Source: Candidatus Bipolaricaulota bacterium
GTDB taxonomy: Bacteria; Bipolaricaulota; Bipolaricaulia; UBA7950; UBA9294
Direction of reading: 5' to 3'
Length of the DNA: 5,468 nucleotides
NCBI GenBank assembly: GCA_021163015.1
Contig: JAGGXO010000003.1
Coordinates: 1-5,468, forward strand
Position 1 is the first letter of the stretch. Each line of letters starts with the position of its first letter. Positions 5,399 to 5,468 of the stretch are shown here, in pieces. The notes beneath the pieces are model-generated. The model worked only from the letters and a program-made list of their open reading frames with translations, made no database searches and was not told the origin of the DNA. The translations under genes and the position numbers were made by a program.

Positions 5399-5410
5399 TG
5401 TGGTCAAACC

Positions 5411-5468
5411 GTGTCGAATTCGACAAAGTGGGTCGACAAAGACCCGAAGAAGGAGAATGTCTTCTGGC
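5411..5468 (+). CDS. start of an unidentified protein, cut by window edge
   Basis: A frame opened by GTG at 5411 gives (M)SNSTKWVDKDPKKENVFW and continues past the window. The peptide is hydrophilic, with well-balanced Lys/Asp/Glu and two Trp, which reads more like true coding sequence than the alternative frame from 5400, an Arg-rich peptide. An upstream AGGAG, an in-frame stop at 5393 and the intergenic features to its left support a gene start. Nineteen residues are too few to name a family. A W-x-x-x-D-P stretch followed by FW occurs near the start of some NarK-type transporters, but that is only a weak hint. Confidence 0.45.
   Translation, partial: MSNSTKWVDKDPKKENVFW

Noticed and set aside
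1..5468. Mobile elements, CRISPR arrays or defence genes
   Set aside because: All substantial frames are housekeeping genes; no transposase, terminal repeats, regularly spaced repeats or toxin-like genes are seen.

Overview
This window is a compact piece of a bacterial chromosome with a moderate G+C content, a little over half by eye. Strong GGAGG-type ribosome binding sites and 1 to 8 base gene junctions point to a bacterium. The order accD-accA followed by phosphofructokinase resembles the accDA-pfkA clusters of Firmicutes, but here a class II aldolase sits between accA and pfk. Individual genes resemble lineages outside classical Firmicutes, so I cannot fix the phylum. No mobile element, CRISPR, tRNA or rRNA is visible.

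Most of the window (positions 4538 down to 1) is one minus-strand run read from right to left: a DUF502 two-helix membrane protein, accD, accA, fba and pfk (cut by the left edge). Junctions are DUF502/accD 2 nt apart, accD/accA overlapping by 8 nt, and fba/pfk 1 nt apart. Only accA/fba has a real gap (94 nt), and it holds a good sigma70-type promoter (TTGAGA-17-TATAAG) close to fba. The five genes can therefore be read as one long operon with an extra internal promoter for the two glycolytic genes. AccD and AccA form the carboxyltransferase of acetyl-CoA carboxylase, which makes malonyl-CoA for fatty acid synthesis. Pfk and Fba are consecutive steps around fructose 1,6-bisphosphate. The biotin carboxylase and carrier genes are not in the window.

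At 4539-4597 a short divergent intergenic stretch separates this operon from a plus-strand gene for a small membrane-anchored lytic transglycosylase (4598-5161). The stretch contains a symmetrical 7-mer that reads as a -10 element on both strands. The plus-strand reading puts the transcript start at or next to the ATG, so that mRNA may be leaderless. The minus-strand reading gives a short leader containing a possible 9-codon leader ORF that overlaps the DUF502 start by ATGA.

To the right, 5158-5179 is a stem-loop terminator overlapping the transglycosylase stop. Region 5180-5410 has no gene I can support but is rich in dyad symmetry: two long imperfect hairpins that share an arm and cannot form together, and a CATGNCATG element present twice. 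A weak promoter follows, then the first 19 codons of a plus-strand gene starting with GTG at 5411 that runs off the right edge. This 230-base region is the least explained part of the window. The remaining genes are ordinary housekeeping genes with some unusual details, chiefly the Asp104/Gln124 pair in the phosphofructokinase.
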